DNA of 34,327 bases. Source: Streptosporangium subroseum. Lineage in GTDB: Bacteria; Actinomycetota; Actinomycetes; Streptosporangiales; Streptosporangiaceae. The DNA is taken from NCBI RefSeq assembly GCF_900188345.1, contig NZ_FZOD01000087.1:1-34327 (forward strand). The letters run 5' to 3'. Shown here one piece after another: positions 8,080 to 15,227 of the stretch (position 1 is its first letter; every line of letters begins with the position of its first letter). The notes below the pieces were generated by a model that had not been told where the DNA came from, searched no databases, and was given only the letters and a program-made list of their open reading frames with translations. The position numbers and the translations under genes are program-made.

Positions 8080-8124
8080 CGGTCAGCACTCGGCAGCCTT
8101 CCCGAGCTCGTCCGGCGGTCGTCG

Positions 8125-8601
8125 TCACCCGGTCCGGAGCGCCTGGCCGTGCTCCAGGTAGACGGTCTCGCCCAGCTTGCGGGCGGTCGCGGCGGCTCTG
8201 ACCCGGCGGGCCAGGCGCTCGGCCAGAAGACCGTCCACATCCTCGACCGCGTGAAAGGCGAAGGCGGTCAGTTCGTTGTCGGCGAAGGTGATCGCCCCGA
8301 GCGTCTCCACGTCGAGCACGCCGCCGTCGAAGACGAACAGGACGATGTCCCCCACGTCCGGACCGGGCACCCAGTCGGCCACGAGAAGGCGTCCGATCGG
8401 CGGCCGGATGCCCAGCTCCTCGCCGATCTCTCGCACACAGGCCTCGTACGGCGTCTCCCCCGGCTCCACGCATCCCCCGGGGATGTCCCGCTGTGGCTTG
8501 TAGGACGGTTGGACGATCATGACCCGGTCGTCCTCGTCGAAGAAGAGCGCGCCCGCGGCGGCGCGCGCCCGGGCGAAGAACGGACCCTCCTGGTCGCTCA
8601 T
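8125..8601 (-). CDS. Nudix hydrolase
   Basis: This is a 158-residue Nudix hydrolase, a metal-dependent enzyme that cleaves nucleoside diphosphates linked to another group. The complete Nudix box GX5EX7REUXEEXGU runs from Gly43 to Ile65 (GCVEPGETPYEACVREIGEE then LGI). It follows the DIPGG strand typical of MutT-like members. The N-terminal part RARAAAGALFFDEDDRVMIV is the usual first strand pair. The specific substrate cannot be inferred. It is convergent with the haemoglobin fusion (45-base gap). The ATG at 8601 is the natural start. Confidence 0.92.
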   Translation of the reverse strand: MSDQEGPFFARARAAAGALFFDEDDRVMIVQPSYKPQRDIPGGCVEPGETPYEACVREIGEELGIRPPIGRLLVADWVPGPDVGDIVLFVFDGGVLDVETLGAITFADNELTAFAFHAVEDVDGLLAERLARRVRAAATARKLGETVYLEHGQALRTG

Positions 8602-8866
8602 GATCTCGACCCTACGGGAATCCGGCCGTCCGGACGAGACTTGGGCGACGAGCCATCGCCGTCATCGCAACACCGCCGCATAAGCGCCTTGCAGCGTTCC
8701 ACATATCCCAAATGGACTAAAACATTAGATAAGCGATTAAAAGGATCAAATGGGATAGAGAAGACAAAAAGTGTTTTGGGACTCTTCGGCGCGGAATTTC
8801 CTAAATCATGGCTATATGCGATAGAAGATCACTCGCACCTGCTGCCTGTCTCTTCTTGAGGTATAC
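8602..8866. other. AT-rich intergenic region
   Basis: This 265-base gap between divergent genes holds a conspicuously AT-rich stretch (about 8695-8830) within GC-rich surroundings. It includes a 7-bp inverted repeat TATCCCA (8704-8710) / TGGGATA (8751-8757) and poly-A/T patches. It probably holds the promoter of the secreted SRPBCC gene and perhaps a regulator site. No gene was seen. Confidence 0.55.
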
Positions 8867-9511
8867 GTGAAGCTTCTCCGGCTCCTTGCGGCTCAGCTGT
8901 TCGCCGCGACCTTCGTTCTCGCCACCCTCTCCAGCCCCGCTCACGCCGACACCCCCGAGGGCGACGCCCAGCTCGCCCTCGAATGGCAGACCGCGTGGGA
9001 CACCTACAAGTTCTACGACTCCACGCCCCCTCCCCGTCCGGGATCGGGGCGAAGCCGGGCCAAGAGCAGCATCTCCATCACCATCAACGCTCCGATCGAG
9101 CGCGTGTTCTCGTTGTATTCGAATATCAACAACCACGTCGGCATGCACTCGTTCCTGAAGCGGGTCGTCACCCACAAGGACTGGTACCGGAACCGCACGC
9201 GCTACATCAACTTCACCGCGGTCGAGGAGATCCCGTACGAGGGTGCGATCGTCGTCAGCAACACGCACGCACAGCAGCGCATCAACCGCGACAAGTTCTT
9301 CTATGAGACGGACACCTGGTCGCTGCCCAACGTCGTCACGCACCAGAAAATCGTCTTCGAGAAGAGGCCCGGCGGAAAGACCGAGGTCACCGAAAATCTC
9401 ACCTTCGACGCGGACACCTCGCTGATCGACTTTGTCGTCGCGAACGGCACCGCCTCCCACGAGGTGAACCAGACGGCCCTCAAGCAGGCGATCGAGAGCG
9501 GCGAGCTCTGA
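8867..9511 (+). CDS. Secreted SRPBCC-fold (START/polyketide cyclase-like) protein
   Basis: This 214-residue protein has a clear Sec signal peptide: MKLLRLLA, a hydrophobic core AAQLFAATFVLATL, and a likely cut after SSPAHA. The mature part from about residue 65 follows the SRPBCC pattern of small-ligand-binding proteins: SISITINAPIERVFSLYSNI (first strand and helix), a central sheet with RTRYINFTAVEEIPYEG, and KIVFEKRPGGKTEVTENLTF. A long C-terminal helix ends in LKQAIESGEL. Most SRPBCC proteins are cytoplasmic, so secretion is notable. GTG 8867 is preceded by TTGAGG at 8856-8861. A terminator hairpin follows. The ligand is unknown. Confidence 0.85.
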   Translation: MKLLRLLAAQLFAATFVLATLSSPAHADTPEGDAQLALEWQTAWDTYKFYDSTPPPRPGSGRSRAKSSISITINAPIERVFSLYSNINNHVGMHSFLKRVVTHKDWYRNRTRYINFTAVEEIPYEGAIVVSNTHAQQRINRDKFFYETDTWSLPNVVTHQKIVFEKRPGGKTEVTENLTFDADTSLIDFVVANGTASHEVNQTALKQAIESGEL

Positions 9512-9522
9512 TCCACCCCGGC

Positions 9523-9551
9523 GCGGGGCGCACCCTCCGGGCGCGCCCCGC
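9523..9551 (+). terminator. Strong GC hairpin after the SRPBCC gene
   Basis: GCGGGGCGC (9523-9531) and GCGCCCCGC (9543-9551) form a perfect 9-bp stem with an 11-base loop, 12 bases after the stop of the SRPBCC gene. No U tract follows. It may also serve the convergent toxin gene from a distance. Confidence 0.65.
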
Positions 9552-9728
9552 CCGATCCACCGCCCGGTGTGCCGTGTTTTCCCGGCAGTTGCCTGACGGT
9601 TGACCACCACTGCGAACCGTTGCATCGGGGAGGCGTCGTGGACTCCTCACCAAGCCGGCCCGCGGGAGCACCGGAGAAGCCGCGGAGCCCTCATCGGTTC
9701 CTGATTCGCGAGGCGCCGGTGACGAAGG

Positions 9729-10769
9729 TCAAGGACGGTAGTGGGGGTTGTTCACGTAGTCCCCGAACTTCTCCGTCGCGGCGTCGTAAGGGCGTGCCCC
9801 TCTGATGAATCGTCCTTCGATCCCTCCGGGGAACGCCACCTCCAGCTGGTGCCCGGTGCGAAGGGCGCTGCCCATGGTCTCGACGATGTCGATCCCGCCC
9901 GGCGCGTCCACGTCGTAGAGATATCGCATGGGGAATATGTCCATCGGATTGTCCAGCCGGCTGGTACCGACGAACGCCGACTGCTCGAACCGCAGATGGG
10001 ATTCCAGATCGGTGTTGCCGGGGTTGCGCGGGTGGAAGCCCGTACCGAAGACCTCATCGGGGTGGCGGTCGTCGGCACGCCTGAGGATGAGCCGGTCAGT
10101 GCGCCACACCGGAGCGGGGGTGATCGCTTTGACGTTGACGGTCCGGTTGGCCGCCGCCCTCAGCGGATCCGGGCGGCCGAATCGCATCCGCAGTTGATTG
10201 GGGGCCTTGGCGTCGAGGATACGGCGGAGGCGGGCCTCGACGCCTCGGATCAGGGTCCTGCTGAAGAATCGTTCGAGTTCGCGTCGGAAGACGGCCACGG
10301 AGCGCTGGGCGAACACCCGCGAGCCGGTTATGGTCGTACGCGCCTGAACAACGGCCATACCGGCGGTGACGGTGGCCGCCACGGCAGCCCACACCAGGAC
10401 GGCGGCCACGACGCCGGCTACGGCGATGAGGGCGATTTTGAGGGCCTCGACGAGGGTGGCCGCCAAATCGTGGCTGTCGGCCAGAGCGTGCAGGGTGGTG
10501 GCAAGGCTGGACAGGTGTCCGGAATCGTCGCCATCACTGTGGTAGCCGGCCCAGAACGAGGCGAGCGCGTCGATGTGGTCGCCGACATTGTTCGCGGTGA
10601 CGAACCTGATGGCGTCGTGCGTGTCCTGGACGACGTCGGTGGTGAGCCCGGTGGCACAGGACCGGTAAGCGGCGGCGATCGTGCGCAGTCCGTCTTCGTT
10701 CTCGGTGGGCCATGGCACACCCAGCATCCCGAACGCGAACTCCAGCTCGGCCGGAAGCATCACCGCCAT
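9729..10769 (-). CDS. Putative pierisin/scabin-like ADP-ribosyltransferase toxin with WXG100-like N-terminal domain
   Basis: This is a 346-residue two-domain protein. Residues 1 to about 105 are a helical WXG100-type domain (MAVMLPAELEFAFGMLGVPW, PTENEDGLRTIAAAYRS) of the kind that fronts actinobacterial polymorphic toxins. Residues about 108-141 are strongly hydrophobic. The C-terminal 125 residues read as an R-S-E class ADP-ribosyltransferase: Arg231 in RADDRHPDEVFGTGF, FVGTS at 266-270 (STS-like), and HQLEVAFPGG with Gln308-x-Glu310, ending NPHYRP. The Q-x-E form is that of the pertussis-toxin S1, pierisin and scabin branch; pierisin and scabin modify guanine bases. It lies 74 bases downstream of a WXG100-like gene in the same direction. 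The DNA target is inference. No adjacent immunity gene is evident. Confidence 0.8.
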   Translation of the reverse strand: MAVMLPAELEFAFGMLGVPWPTENEDGLRTIAAAYRSCATGLTTDVVQDTHDAIRFVTANNVGDHIDALASFWAGYHSDGDDSGHLSSLATTLHALADSHDLAATLVEALKIALIAVAGVVAAVLVWAAVAATVTAGMAVVQARTTITGSRVFAQRSVAVFRRELERFFSRTLIRGVEARLRRILDAKAPNQLRMRFGRPDPLRAAANRTVNVKAITPAPVWRTDRLILRRADDRHPDEVFGTGFHPRNPGNTDLESHLRFEQSAFVGTSRLDNPMDIFPMRYLYDVDAPGGIDIVETMGSALRTGHQLEVAFPGGIEGRFIRGARPYDAATEKFGDYVNNPHYRP

Positions 10770-10843
10770 CCGGCCGGCTCTCGCCCGCTACCCACGCGAC
10801 CCGGCCGTCGTACTCCTGGCCGACTCCAGCCGAGATGAACGGC

Positions 10844-11188
10844 TCACACCGAACGCCACCGCGTGGGGGGATCCAGATTCTGACCGACCGCACGGATGGC
10901 GGCGACGTCGGCGAGTTCGGCGGCATGTGCCTGGTCGGCCATCGCCTGGATGCTCGTACCGATCTCGCAGAGATTGGAGTGAAGGTGACCGCATGCCTGG
11001 CTGAGCCTCTCATTGACCTGATCCATGGCCATGCCGATGACGCCGATCCCCCACGCCGAGCGTTCGCCGCCGGCGACGGCCTGCAGCAACGCGTCCGCGT
11101 GCTGCCCGAACAGATCGACCGGCTCCCGCATGCGCAGCACGGCACCGGTCAACGACACTTGGTCGATCTCCAGCTCGCGCCCCACCAT
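10844..11188 (-). CDS. WXG100/ESAT-6-like small helical protein
   Basis: This is a 114-residue all-helical protein: a first helix pair with VSLTGAVLRMREPVDLFGQH, a turn containing SAWGIGVIGMAMDQVNERL, and a second helix with LHSNLCEIGTSIQAMADQAH. This is the size and layout of WXG100 proteins exported by type VII secretion, with WG-x-G at the turn rather than a strict WxG. It lies directly upstream of the ADP-ribosyltransferase gene, and such pairs normally form a complex that delivers the toxin to the ESX machinery. No ESX component is in the window. ATG 11188 is preceded by GGGGGTGA. Confidence 0.72.
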   Translation of the reverse strand: MVGRELEIDQVSLTGAVLRMREPVDLFGQHADALLQAVAGGERSAWGIGVIGMAMDQVNERLSQACGHLHSNLCEIGTSIQAMADQAHAAELADVAAIRAVGQNLDPPTRWRSV

Positions 11189-11226
11189 TCACCCCCACAC
11201 CACTCAGATCGCGACAGAATCATAGG

Positions 11227-11394
11227 TTATTGCCCGACATCGCCGGCCCCGTCACGGTTCAGTCTGGCCAGCAGCCGGTCGGCGCAGTCGGCGAACGCCC
11301 ACTCCAGGGGGATCAGGCCCAGGCCGGTGATGGTGAAATAGGCCTTGAAGCCGAGGTCGGTCACCAGCATCAACGCCTTGGTGATGCGCAGCAC
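11227..11394 (-). CDS. Short DUF5360-like membrane protein, probably truncated (55 aa)
   Basis: This is a short frame of 55 codons with a good GGAGG site nine bases before its GTG (11394). The product begins with ITKALMLVTDLGFKAYFTIT and continues GLGLIPLEWAFADC. It resembles the start of DUF5360 membrane proteins, which continue with a DPILVAWNWSFLPLD-like segment. Here the sequence goes on as DRLLARLNRDGAGDVGQ and stops, so it is about half the family length and lacks the later helices. I infer a truncated but possibly still translated gene. It overlaps the end of a TetR relic upstream, a common neighbour for such genes. Confidence 0.55.
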   Translation of the reverse strand: MLRITKALMLVTDLGFKAYFTITGLGLIPLEWAFADCADRLLARLNRDGAGDVGQ

Positions 11395-11580
11395 GGTCGA
11401 TTGCCTCCATGAGATAGCGGCGAGTCCGCTCGTGCAGTTCCGGCCCCGGTTCGCTCAGTCCGAGCAGCCTGACGGCTCACCAGCCGTCGACGGCCAGTCG
11501 GGCGGCTGTCGCGGCGGCCGGGTCGATGCCGTCTTCGGTGCGCCGGACCTGCCAGGCCGCGAACCGCCGGCGCGCAGGAA
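11391..11580 (-). pseudogene. C-terminal remnant of a TetR-family regulator with in-frame TGA
   Basis: One minus-strand frame reads RRFAAWQVRRTEDGID, PAAATAARLAVDGW, TGA, AVRLLGLSEPGPEL and HERTRRYLMEAIDRAA. This matches the C-terminal domain of TetR regulators of the type with a 'GIDP..A...RLA.DGLW.A.LLGL' pattern, and the TGA falls at the usual Trp. The N-terminal DNA-binding half is absent: upstream the frame runs into the end of the WYL gene. It is a relic joined to the WYL gene by deletion. The assignment rests on motif memory. Confidence 0.55.
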
Positions 11581-12459
11581 GAGCTCGCCCATGGCGTGGA
11601 TGTAGTCGCGGAACTCGGCGGGCTGGACGACGTCGAACTCGGCGTCCACCGCCGCGAGGATCATGACCGGCCAGTCGAAGGCGTCGACGCTCATGTGCAG
11701 GCGGCAGGCATGGTCGTCGACGGGCTCGACCCTTCCTCCGGTGACGGCGACGACCTGCTCGACGTCACCGGGCGGGGCGTGGAGGTGGACCACGATGTCG
11801 TAGCGGGTGGGGCGGGCATCGATCCGGTTCTGGACGAACGCGGCGGCGTCGGCCGCGGGCAACTCCCGCCGGCGGAACCGGGCTCCGGTGGTGGCCGGGC
11901 CGGTGAGGCGGTCGAGGCGGAAGACGCGCCAGTCGGCGCGCTCGAGGTCCCAGGCGACCAGATACCAGCGGCGCTTGAGCGAGACCAGCCGGTGCGGTTC
12001 CACCAGCCGGGTGACCGGCTCGCCTGCGGGGGTGGCGTAGGTGAAGGTGAGCCGTTCGTCGTCGCGGCAGGCCTGGGCGATCACGGTGAGGGTGGTCGCA
12101 CCGACCCGGGGGCCGTTCGCCGCCGGGGCGACGGTGTAGGTCGACACGGCGTCGACGCGGCGGCGCAGGCGGGGCGGCATCACCTGGACGACCTTGGCCA
12201 GGGCGCGCAGCGAGGTCTCCTCGATGCCCTCGACGGTACCGCCGGTGCCGGTGCGCAGGCCGACCGCGATGGCGACGGCCTCGTCGCCGTCGAGCAGCAG
12301 GGGCGGCATCGCCGTACCGGATTGGAGTTGGTAGCCGCCGGCGACGCCGCGGCTGGCGGCGACCGGGTAGCCCAGCTCGCGCAGTCGGTCGATGTCTCGG
12401 CGCAGGGTGCGCTCGCTCACCTGGAGCCGGTCGGCCAGTTCCAGACCGGGCCAGTCCAC
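11455..12459 (-). CDS. WYL-domain transcriptional regulator, N-terminally truncated with a foreign C-terminal tail
   Basis: This is a YafY-type regulator: a DeoR-like helix-turn-helix (LADRLQVSERTLRRDIDRLR, ELGYPV), then a WYL domain (TFTYATPAGEPVTRLVEPHR, LVSLKRRWYLVAWDLERADW) that senses small ligands or nucleic acid. Family members start with about 20 more residues (a TSARLLRLLSLLQxRR helix); here a TAG lies three codons upstream of the GTG, so that helix is missing. At the other end the normal finish near ELFLRAGG has lost its stop, and about 33 unrelated residues follow, read out of frame through the TetR relic. The product may be unstable. It is probably a decaying gene, although most of the WYL core is intact. 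Confidence 0.75.
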   Translation of the reverse strand: MDWPGLELADRLQVSERTLRRDIDRLRELGYPVAASRGVAGGYQLQSGTAMPPLLLDGDEAVAIAVGLRTGTGGTVEGIEETSLRALAKVVQVMPPRLRRRVDAVSTYTVAPAANGPRVGATTLTVIAQACRDDERLTFTYATPAGEPVTRLVEPHRLVSLKRRWYLVAWDLERADWRVFRLDRLTGPATTGARFRRRELPAADAAAFVQNRIDARPTRYDIVVHLHAPPGDVEQVVAVTGGRVEPVDDHACRLHMSVDAFDWPVMILAAVDAEFDVVQPAEFRDYIHAMGELFLRAGGSRPGRSGAPKTASTRPPRQPPDWPSTAGEPSGCSD

Positions 12460-12469
12460 CGACGACTAC

Positions 12470-12666
12470 CCGTGGGTCCGGCCGCTCTGGTCGTCAAGCT
12501 CTTCGAACCCCTGGGCAGCAGGGACGAGGCCGCCGTGACCGAGGAGGGTGTTCGCCTGCTGCGCTTCGTGGTCGCCGACACCGACGGCCACGACATCCGC
12601 TTCCATTCCGTCGACGGCGTCCGCTGCTCGCGAGCACGGCCGACTCGCCCCCGCCGTAACCCGTGA
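12470..12666 (+). pseudogene. C-terminal fragment, possibly of an AlkZ/YcaQ-like winged-helix glycosylase protein
   Basis: The plus frame contains ALVVKLFEPLGSRDEAAVTE, EGVRLLRFVVADTDGHDIRF and HSVDG, and ends in TGA at 12666. The pattern 'V.V..F.PL....+..+..E..RLLRF' followed by a short strand resembles the C-terminus of winged-helix AlkZ-like proteins. No start or upstream domain exists, because the minus-strand WYL gene begins right there. It looks like the other side of a deletion junction. The family call is weak. Confidence 0.35.
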
Positions 12667-12693
12667 ACGGCCCGGCGAGGGCGAAAGGGGCGC

Positions 12694-13947
12694 TCAGAAG
12701 TAACGGGAGCTGAGGTCGGTGGTGGGCCAGGTGGTGACCTTGCCGATCTCGGCGTTCATCTGCGGGCTCAGCACGTCGAAGTCGAGGCTGCCGCTCTCCT
12801 CCCGGCGGTTGAACAGCGCGGCGTAGGTGAAGCCGTTCTGCAGCCGGGCCAGGTAGGTGTAGGTGCCGGGCAGCGAGCCGTCATGCCAGGTGTTGAGGTG
12901 CCCGGTCACCTGGCGCACCCACCAGCCCGCGCCGTACCAGGAACCGCTCGCGGTGACGCCGATCTCCGGCTTGGCGAACATCCTGCCGATGGAGGTCGCG
13001 TTGAGCACCGGACCGGCCGCGTCGAAGATCCTTGCGAACCTGACCAGGTCCACCGCGGAGGCCAGCCAGCCGCCGCCGGGGGCGCGGTTGGTCATGCTGA
13101 AGCCGCCGTACGGGGTGGGCACCACGGAGCTCGCAGGACTCGTCACGGTTTTACTGGTGTAGCGCGACTCGTAGAACACCTCGCCGGGCGCGGCCTCTGC
13201 GCGGAGCGTACGGCCGAGCCGCAACCGGGTGATGCCGACGGGCGCCAGCAGCTTCTGCTTGACGTAGGACTCGTAGCTCTGGCCGGAGACCTTCGCGACG
13301 ATCCGGCCGAGCAGCATGTAACCGTAGTTGCTGTAGGCGTACCGGCTGCCGGGGGCGAAGTCGAGCGGGCGGCTGCTCGCATACTTGATGATGTGGTCCT
13401 GGGTGATCGGCAACGGTACGCCGAGCGCGTCGGCGATCACGTGGTCCAGATACAGATAGTCCTGCGAGAGGGCGAGGTCCCAGCCGCCGGTGTGCTGCAG
13501 CAGCCGCCACACCGTCACATCGGCCAGCCGGGGATCCGCGGCGGTGGACAGGCCGAGCAGGCTCGCCACCGAGGCGCCCAGGGTGAGCTTGCCGTCCTGG
13601 ACCAGGCGCATGATGGCGGTGGCGGTGATGTGCTTGCTCAGGCTCGCGACCCGGAAAAGCGAGGTGGGCGACACCGCGGGGACGGTCCGGCCGTCGCTGG
13701 AGTACCGGTAACCACGTGCCAGGACGAGCTTGCCGTTCTTGGCGATGGCGAGCTGAGCGCAGGAGATGTCGCGCTCGGTGATGTAGGTCTTCAGGACCCG
13801 GTCGAACCCGGCGAGCGCGGCGGGCACGACCCCGGACACCTCCACCGCCGGGGCGCTGCTCGCCCGCACGGACGGCGCGCCGAACACGACCGCGGGGACC
13901 ATCGCGGTACCTGCCTGGAGAAGTCTTCGCCTGCTGAGCAGCGTCAC
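12694..13947 (-). CDS. Exported class C beta-lactamase-fold serine hydrolase (Tat signal)
   Basis: This is a 417-residue serine hydrolase of the beta-lactamase/DD-peptidase fold (esterase, D-aminopeptidase or peptidase in practice). The N-terminus SRRRLLQAG followed by a hydrophobic stretch is a probable twin-arginine signal. The catalytic motifs are present: SLSK (Ser102-Lys105), YSN (Tyr205-Asn207) and HDG near residue 360. The PTSLFRVASLSKHITA context is typical of the family. GTG 13947 follows a GGGAG-like site. The substrate is not deducible; a cell-wall peptide or ester is likely. It lies alone on the minus strand, downstream of a hairpin at 14041. Confidence 0.9.
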   Translation of the reverse strand: MTLLSRRRLLQAGTAMVPAVVFGAPSVRASSAPAVEVSGVVPAALAGFDRVLKTYITERDISCAQLAIAKNGKLVLARGYRYSSDGRTVPAVSPTSLFRVASLSKHITATAIMRLVQDGKLTLGASVASLLGLSTAADPRLADVTVWRLLQHTGGWDLALSQDYLYLDHVIADALGVPLPITQDHIIKYASSRPLDFAPGSRYAYSNYGYMLLGRIVAKVSGQSYESYVKQKLLAPVGITRLRLGRTLRAEAAPGEVFYESRYTSKTVTSPASSVVPTPYGGFSMTNRAPGGGWLASAVDLVRFARIFDAAGPVLNATSIGRMFAKPEIGVTASGSWYGAGWWVRQVTGHLNTWHDGSLPGTYTYLARLQNGFTYAALFNRREESGSLDFDVLSPQMNAEIGKVTTWPTTDLSSRYF

Positions 13948-14040
13948 ATGCGCTCCCTGGATCGGCGGTTCGAAGGGGATCTTGATATCGGTAGCGGATC
14001 TTAGAGCGCATTTTCGGCTTGCGCCAACCAGGACTTTTCA

Positions 14041-14060
14041 GGGCACCGTATTCGGTGCCC
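14041..14060. terminator. Perfect 8-bp hairpin
   Basis: GGGCACCG, loop TATT, CGGTGCCC form a perfect stem-loop. It lies 184 bases after the stop of the minus-strand SDR gene and 93 bases before the start of the hydrolase gene, so it probably ends SDR transcription. The rest of 13948-14244 shows no convincing gene. Confidence 0.55.
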
Positions 14061-14244
14061 CAGCACCTTCGGGAGCCCGGCCGCCCCGGAAGCCAGGCGA
14101 CGATCCCCCATGGTGACGTCCTGCGGCCCCGCTCCTCTCCGCTGCCGGCGTCATGAGCCCGGAGGTCATCGTCAGCACGAGGAAGACCAGCGTCAGCGGC
14201 GGATCACTCGGCGTTGTGCTGCGGCATGGCCGGACGGCCCGCAC

Positions 14245-15135
14245 CTACCTGTCGCGTTTCTCAGCGTCCAGGTCGGCCGGGCCGCCTGTGGTCACGCCCT
14301 CCAGCGGGGCGTCCGTCGCCTCCGCCGACTCGCGCTGGGTGCGGACATCGGCCAGTCGGGTGTTCAGCGCGTTTTCGATGGCCTGGTAGGCGTCGCTGCC
14401 CAGGACCAGGCGGCGGGGTGCCGGGTCCTGGTCGACGCTGGCGATCATCGCGGCGGCCATCAGGGCCGGGTCGCCTACACCTTGGGTCGTGCGTTCGGTG
14501 AGGATGCGGCGGATTCCCGCGACGGGCGTGCCGTCGTAGGCCTCGATGCGGTCGGCCAGCACCGAACCGCCGTAGCGGAAGTTGGTGCGGGCGCCGCCCG
14601 GTTCGACGATGGTGACGCCGATGCCGAACGGGGCCACCTCGCCCGCCAGCGCATCCGCGAAACCTTCGACGCCCCACTTCGTGGCGTGGTAGAGGGATCC
14701 GCCCGGCCACGCTGCCTGGCCGCCCACCGAGGACAGTTGCAGGATCCGGCCGCCGCCCTGCCGTCGCAGGTGCGGCAGCGCGGCCCGGATCAGCCGGATC
14801 GAACCGGTCAGATTGGTCGCGATCTGGTGCGCCATCTGCTCGTCGGTCAACTCCTCGGCCGCGCCCATCAGGCCGTACCCGGCATTGCTGACCACGACGT
14901 CGATCCGGGCCAGGGCGGCCCAGGCCTCGTCGACCACCGCGGTGATCTCGGCCGGGTCGGTGACGTCGAGGTGGGCCGCGCGGAAGGCGTCCGGCCAGCG
15001 GGCCGACAGGTCCTCGACGCTGCCCGCGGCGCGGAAGGTACCGACGACGCGGTCGCCGCGGGACAGCAGTTGCTCGCTGAGGTGCCGGCCGAAACCGCTG
15101 TTCGCGCCGGTGATGAGCCAGGTTCGTGAAGTCAT
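14245..15135 (-). CDS. Short-chain dehydrogenase/reductase
   Basis: This is a 296-residue classical SDR. It has the cofactor-binding TGANSGFG (residues 9-16), DVT at 58-60, SNAG at 83-86, catalytic Ser135/136 and Tyr149-x3-Lys153 (YHATK). The Gly-x-Gly loop is followed by TFRAAG, which favours NADP. ATG 15135 is chosen because MTSRTWLITG is the normal N-terminus; a further upstream frame adds ten unlikely residues. It diverges from an XRE-type regulator that probably controls it. The substrate is unknown; this subgroup is often annotated as a generic oxidoreductase. Confidence 0.92.
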   Translation of the reverse strand: MTSRTWLITGANSGFGRHLSEQLLSRGDRVVGTFRAAGSVEDLSARWPDAFRAAHLDVTDPAEITAVVDEAWAALARIDVVVSNAGYGLMGAAEELTDEQMAHQIATNLTGSIRLIRAALPHLRRQGGGRILQLSSVGGQAAWPGGSLYHATKWGVEGFADALAGEVAPFGIGVTIVEPGGARTNFRYGGSVLADRIEAYDGTPVAGIRRILTERTTQGVGDPALMAAAMIASVDQDPAPRRLVLGSDAYQAIENALNTRLADVRTQRESAEATDAPLEGVTTGGPADLDAEKRDR

Positions 15136-15173
15136 GCCAGCAGCGTGCGCCGGATCCCGGCACATCAGCCATT

Positions 15174-15201
15174 GCCCTGGTGAGAGGGGTGCTGCCAGGG
15201 C
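15174..15201. promoter_or_regulatory. Inverted repeat operator between SDR and regulator
   Basis: GCCCTGG (15174-15180) and CCAGGGC (15195-15201) are a perfect 7-bp inverted repeat with a 14-base spacer, so the half-sites are 21 bases apart, two helical turns. It lies in the 92-base gap between the divergent SDR and regulator starts and is a likely binding site for that regulator. A weak hairpin is the alternative. Confidence 0.55.
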
Positions 15202-15227
15202 TACCCAGAAGGGACTCCACCCCGCTT

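Noticed and set aside
9569..9805. Small plus-strand frame as an immunity gene for the ADP-ribosyltransferase
   Set aside because: It overlaps the toxin's 3' end on the other strand, is Pro/Arg/Ser-rich, and has no ribosome site or domain pattern.
14038..14244. 68-residue minus-strand frame with a hydrophobic TLVFLVLTM stretch
   Set aside because: Too little sequence for a family call; it spans the terminator hairpin and has no ribosome site.
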